A DNA stretch of 64,000 nucleotides from Lumnitzera littorea (taxonomy: Eukaryota > Streptophyta > Magnoliopsida > Myrtales > Combretaceae), in NCBI GenBank assembly GCA_024138015.1, contig JAMXBB010000010.1:47234024-47298023 (forward strand), in the 5' to 3' direction. The notes beneath the pieces are model-generated. The model ran no database searches, was not told the DNA's origin, and worked only from the letters and a program-made list of their open reading frames with translations. The position numbers and the translations under genes were made by a program. The first letter of the stretch is position 1; every line of letters starts with the position of its first letter. Positions 1-12,700 of the stretch are shown one piece after another.

Positions 1-1647
1 AATGTGAGAAATTTTTACATTTTTCATATAATTACATAAATTCAAGTTTCTTATCAGATTTATTATATATCCCTATTATTTATATAATATCAATTTTTAT
101 CCTATTATTTTCTATTTATTATATTTTCAAAAATTACACATTATGCATTATTACATATTATGCACATAATGCATTTCTAATATTTCTATTACCCTAATCA
201 CCATCTCTAACATAAATTATCACTTCAAAATGTCTAAATTCATCCTAGATCAGGTTTTACACCTAATTATTCTAATTTACAAAATTAACTCATAATTTAC
301 TATGTTTTTCTATTACTAATTTACTACATAATTAACCTAATAATTACATCTAACACCCTCAATGCTATAAGTATCATACTCCATCAGATCTTAACATCCT
401 AAAACATGTAATTATTCACTAAATCAGAAATTAATCATTTAATTACATAATTAACCCTAAACTACCCATTTTATGCCTCTTTTTAGAGCCTAAAAATTAT
501 CTAAAAATTTCGAAAATTAATTTTTGAAAAAGGGCTTCATAGCACTGTTCTATATCATCTGAGTAATCTACAGAAAAATTTTGGGCTTGAAACTACACTC
601 CTAATCTCATTTATTTCTAAACCGAAATGTGCTCGGTTTTGGACGATTTCTTAGGGACCATATATTACGGAACATAATTTCATCAAAATAATATTTTTCC
701 TACAAACTACATACAAAAATATCCTAGAATAACAAAATTCATAATTTTCTATTTATATTTACTATTTTTACAAAATTTCACAAGAATCGGGCTGGAAATT
801 AGACTCACCGGTATGGGTGGCTCCGGCCACCGCGGGCCGCCGTGGCCTTGTCGGCCGGCCTGGGCGCTGCCACCACCGTGTGGTGGTGGTGGCCGTCCAC
901 CCCCAGCTCCTCGTCTGGTGTGGGTTCCCTTTAAAATCCCTAACTGCACGATTTTTCTTATTTTTTTTATTTTCTGGATTTTCTCTCGAATTTTCGACTC
1001 TCCCTAATTTTCTCTGATTTCTAACTGTCCAAATGAGTTCCTAGATTTTTCCTGCTATTTATAGGGTTTTAGGGGATTTATCGTGCATTAATTTCGACAA
1101 GACAAGTGCTTTATCCCTAAATTTTTTGCTTTTATGTTGTCCTAATTTAATTGGTTGAATTTTCTTTTTCAGATTCTGACTTGCCACGACCAACCTTGCA
1201 TCATTCCACACCCTTCTGATCTTTCCACAATTATTTTATAATTTTCTTTAATTATTTGCTTAGTTTTTGGCCAATTTAGGTAATTTCGCGTATTTTTATA
1301 TACACGTAAATATATGTAGGGTACACGCGAACATTCCTAATTATTATTTTGGTCATTCTAAAATTTTTAGTATACATATAATCTATCTCTAATAATTTAT
1401 TAGTTATTATATTACACTTTTCGCCTTTTTCGGTAATTAGCAATTATTATGCTTAAAATTTGAAAATTTTATAGTCTCCTATTTTATTACTTATTTTCTT
1501 AAATTTAAGTTTACAGGATCATTTTTACTAGTATTTCTCTCAATAGTTTATAATTTGGGTTTGATCGGATTTTTTTAATCGATCGCCCTAAACCTTGGAT
1601 TCTAAGTTCAATCCTACGGTTACTTGGCTGAACTTTGGGGCTTACAC
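1..1647 (-). repeat. Long LTR, family A copy 1 (start of LTR, runs off left edge)
   Basis: Read on the minus strand, this begins at 1647 with TGTAAGCCCC, a typical plant Ty3/gypsy LTR start. A TATAAATAG box lies at 1063-1055, followed by a transcribed-leader-like stretch and a GC-rich island (915-809) ending in a splice-donor-like GTGAGT. The same order of start, TATA, leader and GC island recurs at 51439-47734, so the two are diverged copies of one family. No coding frame is credible. The LTR 3' end lies beyond the left edge. Family assignment rests on by-eye alignment. Confidence 0.55.
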
Positions 1648-3329
1648 ATAGCACAATTAACACCTATGATCAATTTAGTATACGCTACATAGTAAGCATT
1701 ACAAGCACATCACACATTCCACTTATCCTAACTAAATAAACCCTTACATACATTTCACGGAACACCTCATGTGCATTCTACATTTCACTCTAACACACCA
1801 TATTCTATAATTATCTCAAACCACATTGTACAATCCAACACATGTACATGTTGTTACATGTGATTACAATAACAATTGCATACATATATGAGCAAAACAC
1901 AACAAATGGAACTAAACTAAAAGCAATCAAGGGTTAATTTAATTTCACAAATTCAATCAAAATTGCATGAAAAAATTGTATAAGGTAAGTTTAATGTATA
2001 TATATTACCTTGATTTCTTTTAGAAAACCTAGCAAAAGAATAAAGTATCGCAAGTTTTTGAAGTCCTTGAGTGGGGAAGTGAGAGCTAGAGAGACAAAGA
2101 TGTGTTTTTGAAGTACAAGAAGGAGCCAACGTGCTTCTATTTGTGTTTTTATTAATGTTACTGTACTGGGAAAGGTCCATTCCTCATGTACGCCTTCTAT
2201 TTTACACAATTTTTTGAAGGCATACATGTTAGGTTGTAAAAGAAGATGTCTTCTTTTTTGGCAATTCCCTAAAGGTGAAGGCGCACATAATTGCCCTTAA
2301 ATGTAATAAGTTTGGAGAAAAACACCCTCTTCAACTAATTTTTGAAAAATGCACTCGAAGGGTGTGAAAGTTAGGAATGAAATCCACCTAAACTTAAATT
2401 TTAAGGAAAAAAAAGCAATAAAATCATATTTTACTAAATCATCCTAATTATATTTGTAATTTTAGAGAATTATTAATTTATAATATTAACGGAAGTATAG
2501 ATTTATATAGAGGTCTTCTTAAAAAATTTCATCTTTTTTTTTTTTTGCCAACTTTTAAGAGAAAGAGCATTCGAATCCTAATATATTCCAATGGGACATC
2601 AACGATAATGTCACTAGACTACAATTGTTTTATCTTAAAAATTATTAACCTATTAATTTATCGAAATGACTAATTTTGTAAACTAGTCTAAGTTGGACAA
2701 ATAAAAATATTGTTTTAGAAAAATTATTAATTTATCAAGTATTAACTTGTAGATGTTGACTATAATTTATACTCGATACAACATTCTTAGATCTTCCCCA
2801 GTCCATAGGTAGCCCTAAGTATTTGTCTAGCTTGTGTGATCTCAATTCCCGTCAAATTACAACATCTAGCTTTGACATAAAAATAAAGAAATAAATACAT
2901 CTAGCGTTTAAATTTTCGGGAGTGTTTTGGCGAAATGAGGTTGTTGAAACGTTGAAAATTTTCAAACATTCAATTCTGCTGATTTTCCTCCCATCACCCC
3001 CTGATTTTATCTAATTCAAACACATCGTAATATTTACCGGATGACTTTTCACTCAAATGGTTAACAGAATAATTCCATTAATAGATTTCAAAATAAATCA
3101 AATTACATGTTAATGATCTGCATATATAGAAGTTTCCGCCGATACGGTAAATAACATGTCTTAATTTATCACTTTTCTCTTGCATTGCATATAATTCCAA
3201 TCGAATCACTTTTTTTCTTTTTCCCCACTATTAGTAATCTGAAAGCTAGACCCGTTAACCAATAAGCACCCTAATCTCAAAAGTTAGTTTATTCCGTTAC
3301 GAGTCTTTCAGCGCGCGCAAAAACGAATG
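1648..3329. other. AT-rich intergenic DNA, no gene seen
   Basis: No convincing coding sequence. The stretch 1990-2240 has short minus-strand open frames without a recognisable domain and contains purine-rich leader-like sequence (about 2080-2130) of the kind seen inside the other long LTRs here, so part of it may be retroelement-derived. A 14-base T run lies near 2532. Confidence 0.4.
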
Positions 3330-3336
3330 TATAAAA
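3330..3336 (+). promoter_or_regulatory. Candidate TATA box of the RFC3-like gene
   Basis: TATAAAA lies about 180 bases before the first in-frame ATG (3515) and about 450 before the preferred start (3779). It is preceded by a short alternating GC patch (GCGCGCGC near 3311). A transcription start about 30 bases downstream would give a long 5' leader. Position and motif only. Confidence 0.4.
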
Positions 3337-3514
3337 CCAATTTTCCCCGAGGAACCCAAAATAACAGAGAACTTCACAACACAAAGACGACAAAAGAAAT
3401 CCATTAATGTACACCTTAGAAATTACAGGACTACAAACCCAATTTAATATTATTTTTACATAGCTGGGACAACCAGAAACTCACCCTTCTCAGCACATTT
3501 CTTCGTGTTCATCG

Positions 3515-3778
3515 ATGTCTAGTTCACTTTGTAACCATCGTGATATTCTTAGATTTCACCGTTTCCACTATAAATATGCCTCAAATTCACCTTTTTACGA
3601 CACCCATTTTGTTTTTCATGTGGAAAACTGTTCGAAAGTTCAAAAAATCAGTGTTGTTGGGGAACAAGATTGGTTTTCCTTGTTACTGTGCTCTGGATAC
3701 TGGGTCATTGGTGTATGCCCTTTAACTGTTTGGTGCAATTCCCAAGAGAAAAGAGTTTGCTTGTACTCTTTTTGGGGG
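3515..3778 (+). other. Open in-frame 5' extension upstream of the preferred start
   Basis: The frame stays open for 88 codons before the preferred ATG at 3779, with an ATG at 3515. The encoded stretch is rich in Cys, Phe, Tyr and Trp, quite unlike the polar Ser/Arg/Lys-rich sequence that follows. I therefore read it as 5' leader. It could instead be a real N-terminal segment, giving an 864-aa protein. Confidence 0.45.
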
Positions 3779-6700
3779 ATGGAGAGATATTCTAGGTCTA
3801 ATATGGTGTCCCAGGTTCAATTTTCTGGCCTGATGAAGCAGCAGAGGAGTGGGTATGAGCCATCTGATACAGAGACTGAGTGGCATGAGAGTCCGTCAAG
3901 AGACTATAAAATTGGAGGAGGTTTTGGTTTAGAAGATAAAGAGATGGGTTCTGGTTTTCCAAGGAATACAAGCCCAATGAGATCAAACAGAAGACATCAT
4001 TCAAAGACTGAGATTGAGTATGAAGGCACCTCTCCTATAAAGGAAAAAGTAGCTATGTCTCTCCGGAGGAGACATAGTAGTAAGTCCCCCTATAAGCCAA
4101 GGAGAGATGATGCTACTACCGTTTCACCAAAACCTGCTTCAGAGTTGCAAAGAAATGCAAGTCCTTTATCAAGGTTTGATCAGAAGAGGCATGTTTTGCC
4201 TTATAAGATAAGGAAAGATGAGGGTGAGATTGATAATAATGAGATTGTCACCCTGAATAGGAAGCAGAATAATAGGACACCTGGAAGGGTGAGAAGTGGA
4301 GCTACTCCACACCATATCCAGAGATCTGTTACTGCTCCAAAAGTGAGAATTAGGGACACTGAGCTACAAACCAACTTTCATCAGGTGGACCAGAAAGAGG
4401 ATCGAACTCCATCTCCAATGCCAAGGGGTTTGATCCAAAAACAGCGGCAGGCTTCCCCCCATAAAACGCCTTCAGTTGGTGAAATAAATGAAATGGTGGC
4501 AAATTTGAAGTTTCATGGAGGGCCAACGAACAGTGCTCCCAATTTTGAAAGCACAGAGTCCATAGCACTAGGTGATATTTTCTTTTCTCGTGATCACACA
4601 GCATTTGCATTTCAGAAAGATGTATTACCAAAGAACAATACTTCTAGTGGTCATTTTAGGCCTGTATCCAAAGCACTTACAGCAAATGATGGTTTTGGTG
4701 ACCAACAAAAGAAAACAAATGGTGGCTTTGACCTGCATTCTAGGAAAAGTTCATCCTCTATGATGCTGTCTCGAATGACAATAAATTCAAGCACTTCAGT
4801 GAGTCGGCAGAGCAGTGGCAAGCTAAGCACTTCAAGAAGTAAGATGAGTGATGTGAGTGCAAAAACTACTGAGAGTGCAAAAAAGTTTACTGCAAACAGG
4901 AGAAAGAGCCAAACAGAAGCATGGTTCACTTGCATAAGGAAGGGGAGTTGTAGGACTTCAAAAGGACCTGAACCTACGATGTTTGATGAGGCTTCATACA
5001 TTGAAAAGGCAATTGTAGTTGAAAACCTGAGACAATTTTGGGCTGACAAGCATAAACCAGGTTCACTTGATGGATTTATCTGTCACAAACAGGAAGCTCA
5101 GCTTCTGAAACAACTTGTAAGTTACTCATAATGCCCACCTTTCTTGCTGAATTTCCATATTCATGTAATCACTGTTCTTTCCATGTCCAGGTAGCAAATG
5201 ATGTTTGTCCCCATATTCTTTTCAAAGGTCCCTCTGGTTCAGGAAAGAAAGCACTGACTATGGCACTTCTACGAGAAATATATGGAGATCAATCACTGAA
5301 TGCATGTCTCTAATATTTTGTATGCAACACTGTTTCAATTCCTCTTCTTATGGTGGCTGTCTGATGAAGCTCATTTTTTCTTTTTCTCCAGGTATCTCAT
5401 GAACTAAGACATTTCCAGATCCAGGTACATATAACTCAGATATAAGACATCTAAGTGGCTTGCATTTTATCAAGATGACTTAGCTCCGAAGATGATTTTA
5501 TTAATTATATCATAGTGAATTTATGATGAATTTCTTTAGTTAATTCAGTTGATAAAACATGGTTTGCCAATGCTGCTTTGTTCTATATTCATTACAAACA
5601 TAAACAATATCCTTATGTTTGCAAATAATAGGACTTCGATGTATTTGTTTGAGTGGTTAGCTTTTTCATTTAATCAGTATTTTTTATGGTCCACTCATAC
5701 GATTCAATCCAGAAAGTTGTTAAGTGAAGGAGATGAAAAGGAAAAATGATGAACAAGTTCTCCCAATCAACAAAGGAATCCTACTTATATTTAGTTTGAA
5801 TTGCAAGAAACTGACCAGAGTTTCTGTTGGCATAGACCAAAAGGAAAAACGAAAGTTTGACCTCGTATCTTTGTCCACCTGTGTTTCCATCCAATGAGTT
5901 CTATAAAGCTACTCTTATCAATGAAGACCAAAGCCTCCTTAGGACCACCATGAGTCCTTTTCAATACTCATTGCAAATACAAACAAAAAGTTTAGACTCC
6001 AGTATTAGGATCAATACAAGTAATTGAAGTAAATGCACAACGAGCAGTTGTAAAGAGGATCAAGTGCAAGTTTCATATTGGTTTGGAAGAGCCTTTCCAC
6101 TCTACCACTGCCACTGTGAAAACTTCAATTTTCTGGACCATCTTTGGAAGACCATTCCTTTCAACAGCTGCTGGCAAATTCTATCCATGCTGCCCATGAA
6201 TGTCTACACAGACTTGAGAATATCAACTTCCTATGCTTTTTTTCAGAACAGTATTTCCAAGTTGCATGAAAAAGTTTAACTTTTCAAGACTGCAACATGT
6301 GAGCAACAAGGATATGTAAGTAAGATAATCAATTTTGGTGGTCTTTATAGGCCATTACTTAATGTTCTCTAGTTGTTGGCCTTGATAAAAATTAAGTCTC
6401 TGAAGTTCTGGCATTTCAAAGTTAATTGCAGGTAGTTCTCGACAAACCAGGCTTTTGTCATGATATCAGCAAGTACACATGTTACTCTTTTATTTTCCCC
6501 AAAATAAATTCTTATGCATGTTGCACATAGCCATAAATTGATTGTCATATAGGATATAAACAAAACTTATTTTCTGAAATAATTTATGCAGCATCTCTAA
6601 AGTTTATCACTATGGATAGGAACTGACGTATAAAAATAAAAACTTAGATCATGCCATTTGTTAAGTTTGTTTGATACATTGGCAGGATAAAAGGCATATG

Positions 6701-9700
6701 CAAATAGCTGTTCCAATAACATCCAGTCCTCATCATGTGGAGCTCAATGTACACAAAGAACCAAATGCTAGATATGCACTTACTTCCTTGGTCAAGGAAA
6801 TAAGTGGCAACCATGCTATCACTCCCGAAGTCAGCACTGCTTACTTGAAGGCAGATCATAAAGGTTGAACATTAATTATTCTTATCAGGAGATTTCAATT
6901 TCTCTCTCTAATTATCTGTTCTAATTGTTGGGATATATTGATGCTTTCCTTGTGACAACTTCAGTTATAGTACTCTATCAGATAGACAAAGCACCTGAGA
7001 ACTATCAACATTTGATCAAATGGATCATAGACTGCTATTCAGATGCTTGCATACTTATACAATGTTGTGAAGATGATGGAAACATTCTTGAATCGGTAAG
7101 AAATCGCTGCAAAGTCATCAATGTCGATGCTCCTACAACTCATGAAGTAAGCACCCCCATTTAAAGCTCCCTTGTAGTGTTTCATTGAAATGATAATATG
7201 TGGCTACTTAGTCACTATTATTTTTGTTTGCCTTAAAATCATGCAATCTTTGATCTCTTGTTCTTCCCCAAACTTATTCCAGACTTTGCTTTTGTTTGGT
7301 ATTTTCAGATAATGGATATTCTCATTCAGATAGCAAGAAAGGAGGACTTTGAATTATCCTTGAATTTTGCTGCCAGAATTGCGAGTAAATCGAAACAGAA
7401 TCTCAGGAAAGCTATAATGGCTCTGGAAGCCTGCAAAGCACACAAGTGAGAACATCTTAATTCTTAACAGGACTTTTCCATGAGTTTCTCCTACTTGTAT
7501 TGATGTCTTTTACTTGGGTTTTCTCTTAGCAGCTATCCTTTTGTGGATGACCAACCAATTCCATTTGGATGGGAAGAGGTCCTAGTGGAACTTGCTGCTG
7601 AAATTCTTGCTGATCCATCACCAAAAAGGCAAATATACATTTCATATCTTCTTCTGTGACATGATAAGATTTCCTTTGATGAGGAGGAAAAGATATCTAT
7701 TTACAAAGGAGAGTTGCATCACTAGGCCTATTAGTTATCAGTATCAAATAGCTAATTTATGTTTTTCTTTCTCAAAAACCTCACTGGTATACCTCCATAA
7801 AAGCAATATTCATATGTGATATAAGTTTAGATGCTCTGCAGTAGTATTAGAGACATAATTGTTCTATGTTCTTAAAACATGACTAATATGACCTTATACA
7901 TAAGTCAACTCTAGTAGCCTAGAATAGTCTAGACGTACCTTGGATATGTTATTTTGCAATTAGTTAGTCAAATGTCAGCTAGTTAGTTGTTATTTTGTTC
8001 TTTATAATTTCTTTCAAGTGATACTTCAGATGTAATTAGTACTTTTCAGTTAATAGTAATAGATATTTTCATTAGTTGCTCCTAGAAGTCTCTAGAAGAT
8101 GTTAGTTACTTCCACTTAGTAAGGATTGAATCTATAAATAGTCATTAAGTCAGAATAGCTAGTCATCAGTCAGAAAATTTGATTTGTAAACAGTAGATGA
8201 GCAGCAAGTGCTCACAAAGCTTCATAGTTTGAGGTGCTTGATTTTTCTTTCTTACTCAAAGCAATAAAATAGTCACTTGATTGTGTACAGAACTTGAGGA
8301 TGTATCTGTTGGCATCATTTGTAGGAAACTTTCTAGAGAAGAAGATGACCATGTCATGATGAGGATGGAGAATAAGAAGAAAACTATTGAGAAATCAATT
8401 TGTGAACTTGGAGTTCTATTGAGAAATCAATTTGTTTATGCGGAAAATTCTGCTACAAATAGAGAAGCTCTTTGGAGAGAGTTGCTGAAGCTTAAGTATA
8501 TGACCCAAAGACCTTGGATTATCTCGGGTGACTTTAACAAATATAGAGCAGTGGTGGAAAGAAGTGGTGAGAACATATCAATTACTAGAGGAATGGAAGG
8601 TAGTTTGCTACAAATTAGAGGTGGATGATGCTAGGTGTGTGAGACTTTTCTATACTTGGTCCACCCAGATCTCTTCTAAGCCCATGTTGCGTAGACCAGA
8701 GCTCTTGTAATGATTATTGGACTGATGAGCTACCCTCATCCGAAGTGCATGTGCTTAGCCCAGGCATTTCTAACCACAGCCCTTTGGTGGTAAATTTAGA
8801 TTTTGTTTCTCCATATCATAAGTCTTTTATCAAATATTTTGATTTTTGGAAGGATAACTGAAGGTTTTTGGAAATTGCTTAAGAAGTATGGAGCTCAAGT
8901 ATTGAGGGAATACCCATGTTTAGGATGGTCAAAAAATTAAAGATGCTGAAACTTTTTCTAAGACAGCTTATCCAACAACATTTTTCTGATTTGTCAAACA
9001 GAATGAAGGAGTCAAGGGAAAAACTGTTGCAATTCTAGGAGCATAATAGGTCCAATCCCTCCTCAGCCGACCGGTAGAAAGGAAAAAAGTTTGTTCCAAG
9101 ACTTCTACTACTTGGGTGCGACTGAAGAGTAATTTCAAAAGTCGAGCTATTTGGCCCAAATTGAGGAGTAGAAACTAAAAATGTTTCTTCATTCACTAAA
9201 ACAAAAATGCTAAAGAAGTCATATCGTTTCGCTTAAGGAGGACTAAGGGACTTGGAGATCTTCTGTGGAAAGCATAAAAGTGCTTGTTTTTGGATATTAA
9301 AAGAATCTTTTGAGAAATCTAGCTAAAACTCCACCTTGTGCACGTTGTATCAATCCTCTTATCTATAGAAGCATCAGTTGAGAATTTGCTGAAATATCAT
9401 GTAAACCAATATCAAGGGAAGAGATAAATAATTCATTCTAATCCTTAGCTAAGGACAAGGCACCCAAAGCCCGATGGTTTTAGAGCAAATTTTTTTAGAG
9501 ATTCTTGGGAGAATGTGGGTGATGAAGTTATCCTGACCATCAAGGTTTTTTTTGCAACTAGGTCCCTTCTGAAAGGTTAATTCTAACTATCTTACCTTTG
9601 TACCTACAATAAAAAATCCAAGACGCTCGCAGATTTCCACCCTATAGATAGCTGCAATACCCTCTATAAATGCATTTCCAAATTCCTAGCTCATCAAATT

Positions 9701-12700
9701 AAGCTAGTGGTTTATCCTTGGTGAGTAAAGAGTAAACAGCCTTCATCAAAGGATGACGGATAGTGGATAATATTTTGGTAGCTCAAGAGCTTCTTAAAGA
9801 CTAGCATATGAACAACAAAAGTGCTAGCTACACTCTTAAGGTTGATCTAATGAAGGCATATGACCATGTCGGATGGAGCTTCATTCATTTTTCATTGCAA
9901 AGCTTAGGTTTCCCACCACTTTATTAAGTAGATCATGGCTTGTATGTCCTCTCCTTTGTTCTCAATAAACTTCAATGATGAGCTTCATGGCTATTTTGCT
10001 TCCTTTAGGAGACTTCAATAAGGTGACCTGCTCTCGCCTTATATTTTTGTTTTAGTAATGGAAGTTTCATCTGGTTTACTTAAGGAAAAATGATCTTGTG
10101 AGGATTTTAACTTCCATTAGAGATATAAGGAGAAACTTACTCATCTGTGCTCTATGGATGACCTCCTCATATTTGTAAAGTTGATTTGTTCTAAAAAACT
10201 TTCATTTTGTAGCATAAACCATGTCTAGAGAGAGAAAATCATCTTCCTTCTCTCTAGAATTCCTCTCCACTTTCCTTCCTAACTCCCTCTAGAAAACCTC
10301 TTTTTCTAAAGTTAAGTTCCTTGCTACGCTGTTTTTTCTTTGGTTCTTCCTATTCTAGCCGTGTTTTATGTATGTTTCTACCGGTTTCTCTCCCCTTTAG
10401 TTCATTTTTAGTATCTTTATGTTTGGCCTGGTTTTGCTTGGGTGTCTTAGTTGTTTTATGTGCTGTTCTTTGTTCATGTAGCTTGTGTTTGCTCTGTTGA
10501 ACTGAGAGTGCGGAGGTTTTGTGCTGTAGGGAGTTTTCTCTCAGACCTTGGTAAGCAGTGGTGCCATTTGTCTTCTCTTAACCATGAAGACTTTTAATCG
10601 GAGAAACAAGAAACTTGTAGTCCCTCAGTTATTTGTGAAGGCCCTCCTAGCTCAGGGGTTTGTTTCTGGCAGCAAGAAAAGAAAGAAGAAGGCTTCTGTT
10701 TCATCTTCTTCAAAAGAGTCTTCCTCTAGAAGAGTGGTTTCTGGGAAACAAGAATGGTGCCATTTGGACTCTCTTTAGATTTTGGGAGACTCCTTATAAC
10801 CTAGTTGGATAAGATCTGAAGTGTTGAAAGGGCGTAGCTTCTGGCAAATCAAGATTCCAAATGATGCCTCTTGGGCTTGGAGAAGCATCTTACAACAAAG
10901 GCAACCAGCCCTCCAACTTTTGAGATGGCAAGCTGGGAGTGGTAGCGCCATTTCCTTGTCATAAGATTCATGAAATCCTGGGGATCCATTGATGGATTGG
11001 CTTAGGAAGAGAGTCACTTTGGAAGTTGGTTGGCCTAAGGAAACTTTGCTTTGCTCCTTCATTAATGGAACAGCGTGGCAGCGGCTGGCCGGTAATGTTT
11101 GGAACCAAAGCAATTTGGGTCTTATTAAGCCAAACCAGGCTGTTAGCAACTAGCTAGTGTAGAGGAATTGTCTGTTCAAGGAGCTTTCTATTTAGGAATG
11201 CTTACTACCAGGCTAGGGAAAGATCTACAACAAGCCTTTAGGGATCAGTTGTTTGGAACAAATCCACAGCCCCGAGACATGCCTTCTTTTTATGGCTCAT
11301 TGCCCAACGAAGACTATATACCGTGGATAGGTTACTTAAGTGGGGTTTGATATCTAGCATCTAATAATTGCTGCTTTTTGCAAAGGAGAACAAGAAAATC
11401 ATGACACCTGTTTGCTCCTTTACTTGTGTGGGGTTTGATATATCACAGAGTTGGTGCTTAAGGACAATCAACAGGGTCTTTATCTAGGACTATTCTTTCT
11501 TGTCCTGTAATTCTCACAACCATAGGAAGCACTATTGATCTTTAGATGGCCATCATATTTGGCATCCTTTTGTTTTTGATGCCTTGTTCAATGTTTTAGG
11601 TTTCTTGTGTACTTCCTCCTTGTATCCTTTTCTCTTTTAATTGAAATACCAAAAAAAAAAAAAAAACTTACTTTACCCAAAATAGACTAGGAGTTTAATG
11701 AACAACCAAGTGAATGGAGAATTTAGTGGTAAGACTAGAGAGAAGTGTAGTGAGCATTAAAAGTAGAATGTTATTGGTGCTAGATGATTCAAGAATTGTT
11801 TCATGATCTTAAGGCAACCGGAAATTTTAAGGAGAAAGTAGAGTTATCTAGGGCTCAATCCTCTAGACATCATCCAATTATGAAGAATCAAATAAGTTGA
11901 ATGACTCAAATCTAATTCGGATTCAAGAAGAAGAGGAGAGTTATGAGGAGATTAGAGGAAATGAGAATGCATTTCTTCACCTTCCTTCAACGAATATAAC
12001 TTCATTAATCCTCCACTGCAAGTGAAAGTGATGCTGATGGACGAAAGCTATGAGAAGGTTTGAGGAATCACCTTACCTGTTTTTGTCAATGTGAAGGATC
12101 CCTTCCACAGGTACACACAAAAAGGTTCAAATTACAAAATTATTTCTACCGATGCAAAGTCACACCAGCATATGACTTCATTTTCATAGCACTGTAATAT
12201 ACTTGCTCTTGATATCTTTGATACTGCAATCTTCAACATCGTATGCTCTAATCTCGGATTAAAAAAAAAATAAAATCTGCAATGCCATCTTTGTCATTGG
12301 GAGCTACTTCCTCTTCTTCTTGTCATCACACTACTATCTTTCCTTCTTCTTCGCATGGGGGAAATAATTCCTCTGGTGTTGAATAATATAACTCCAGCTA
12401 GCTGTTGTACCAGAACAATGAGTGTTGATGGAGTGAATGGGCGAAGTGTAAATAATGAAGGCATAAATGGGGATTGAGCAGGGTTGACTCAAGTGGACAG
12501 CTCAGCTGCAGGCTCTCATGGTTTTAACTTGGTCAGAAATCAGCATGAGCACAAGTGCTCATGAACCTTCATAGTTGGAGTTGTTTGTATATTCTTTCTT
12601 CATCAAATTAATCCAGTTCATTCGGTTTGTTTAATAATTGTCCTTAGGGCACAAAAGTCGGTCATTAATCAGAAAACTTGCTTTGTCAACCCTAAATGAG

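Noticed and set aside
813..1017. Open frames on both strands over the GC-rich patch near 0.8-1 kb
   Set aside because: Composition-driven open frames (Pro/Gly/Arg-rich) in the leader of a LTR; overlapping frames on both strands and no domain.
4651..5049. 132-codon minus-strand open frame in exon 1
   Set aside because: Shadow of the RFC3-like exon 1, which carries the conserved sequence on the plus strand.
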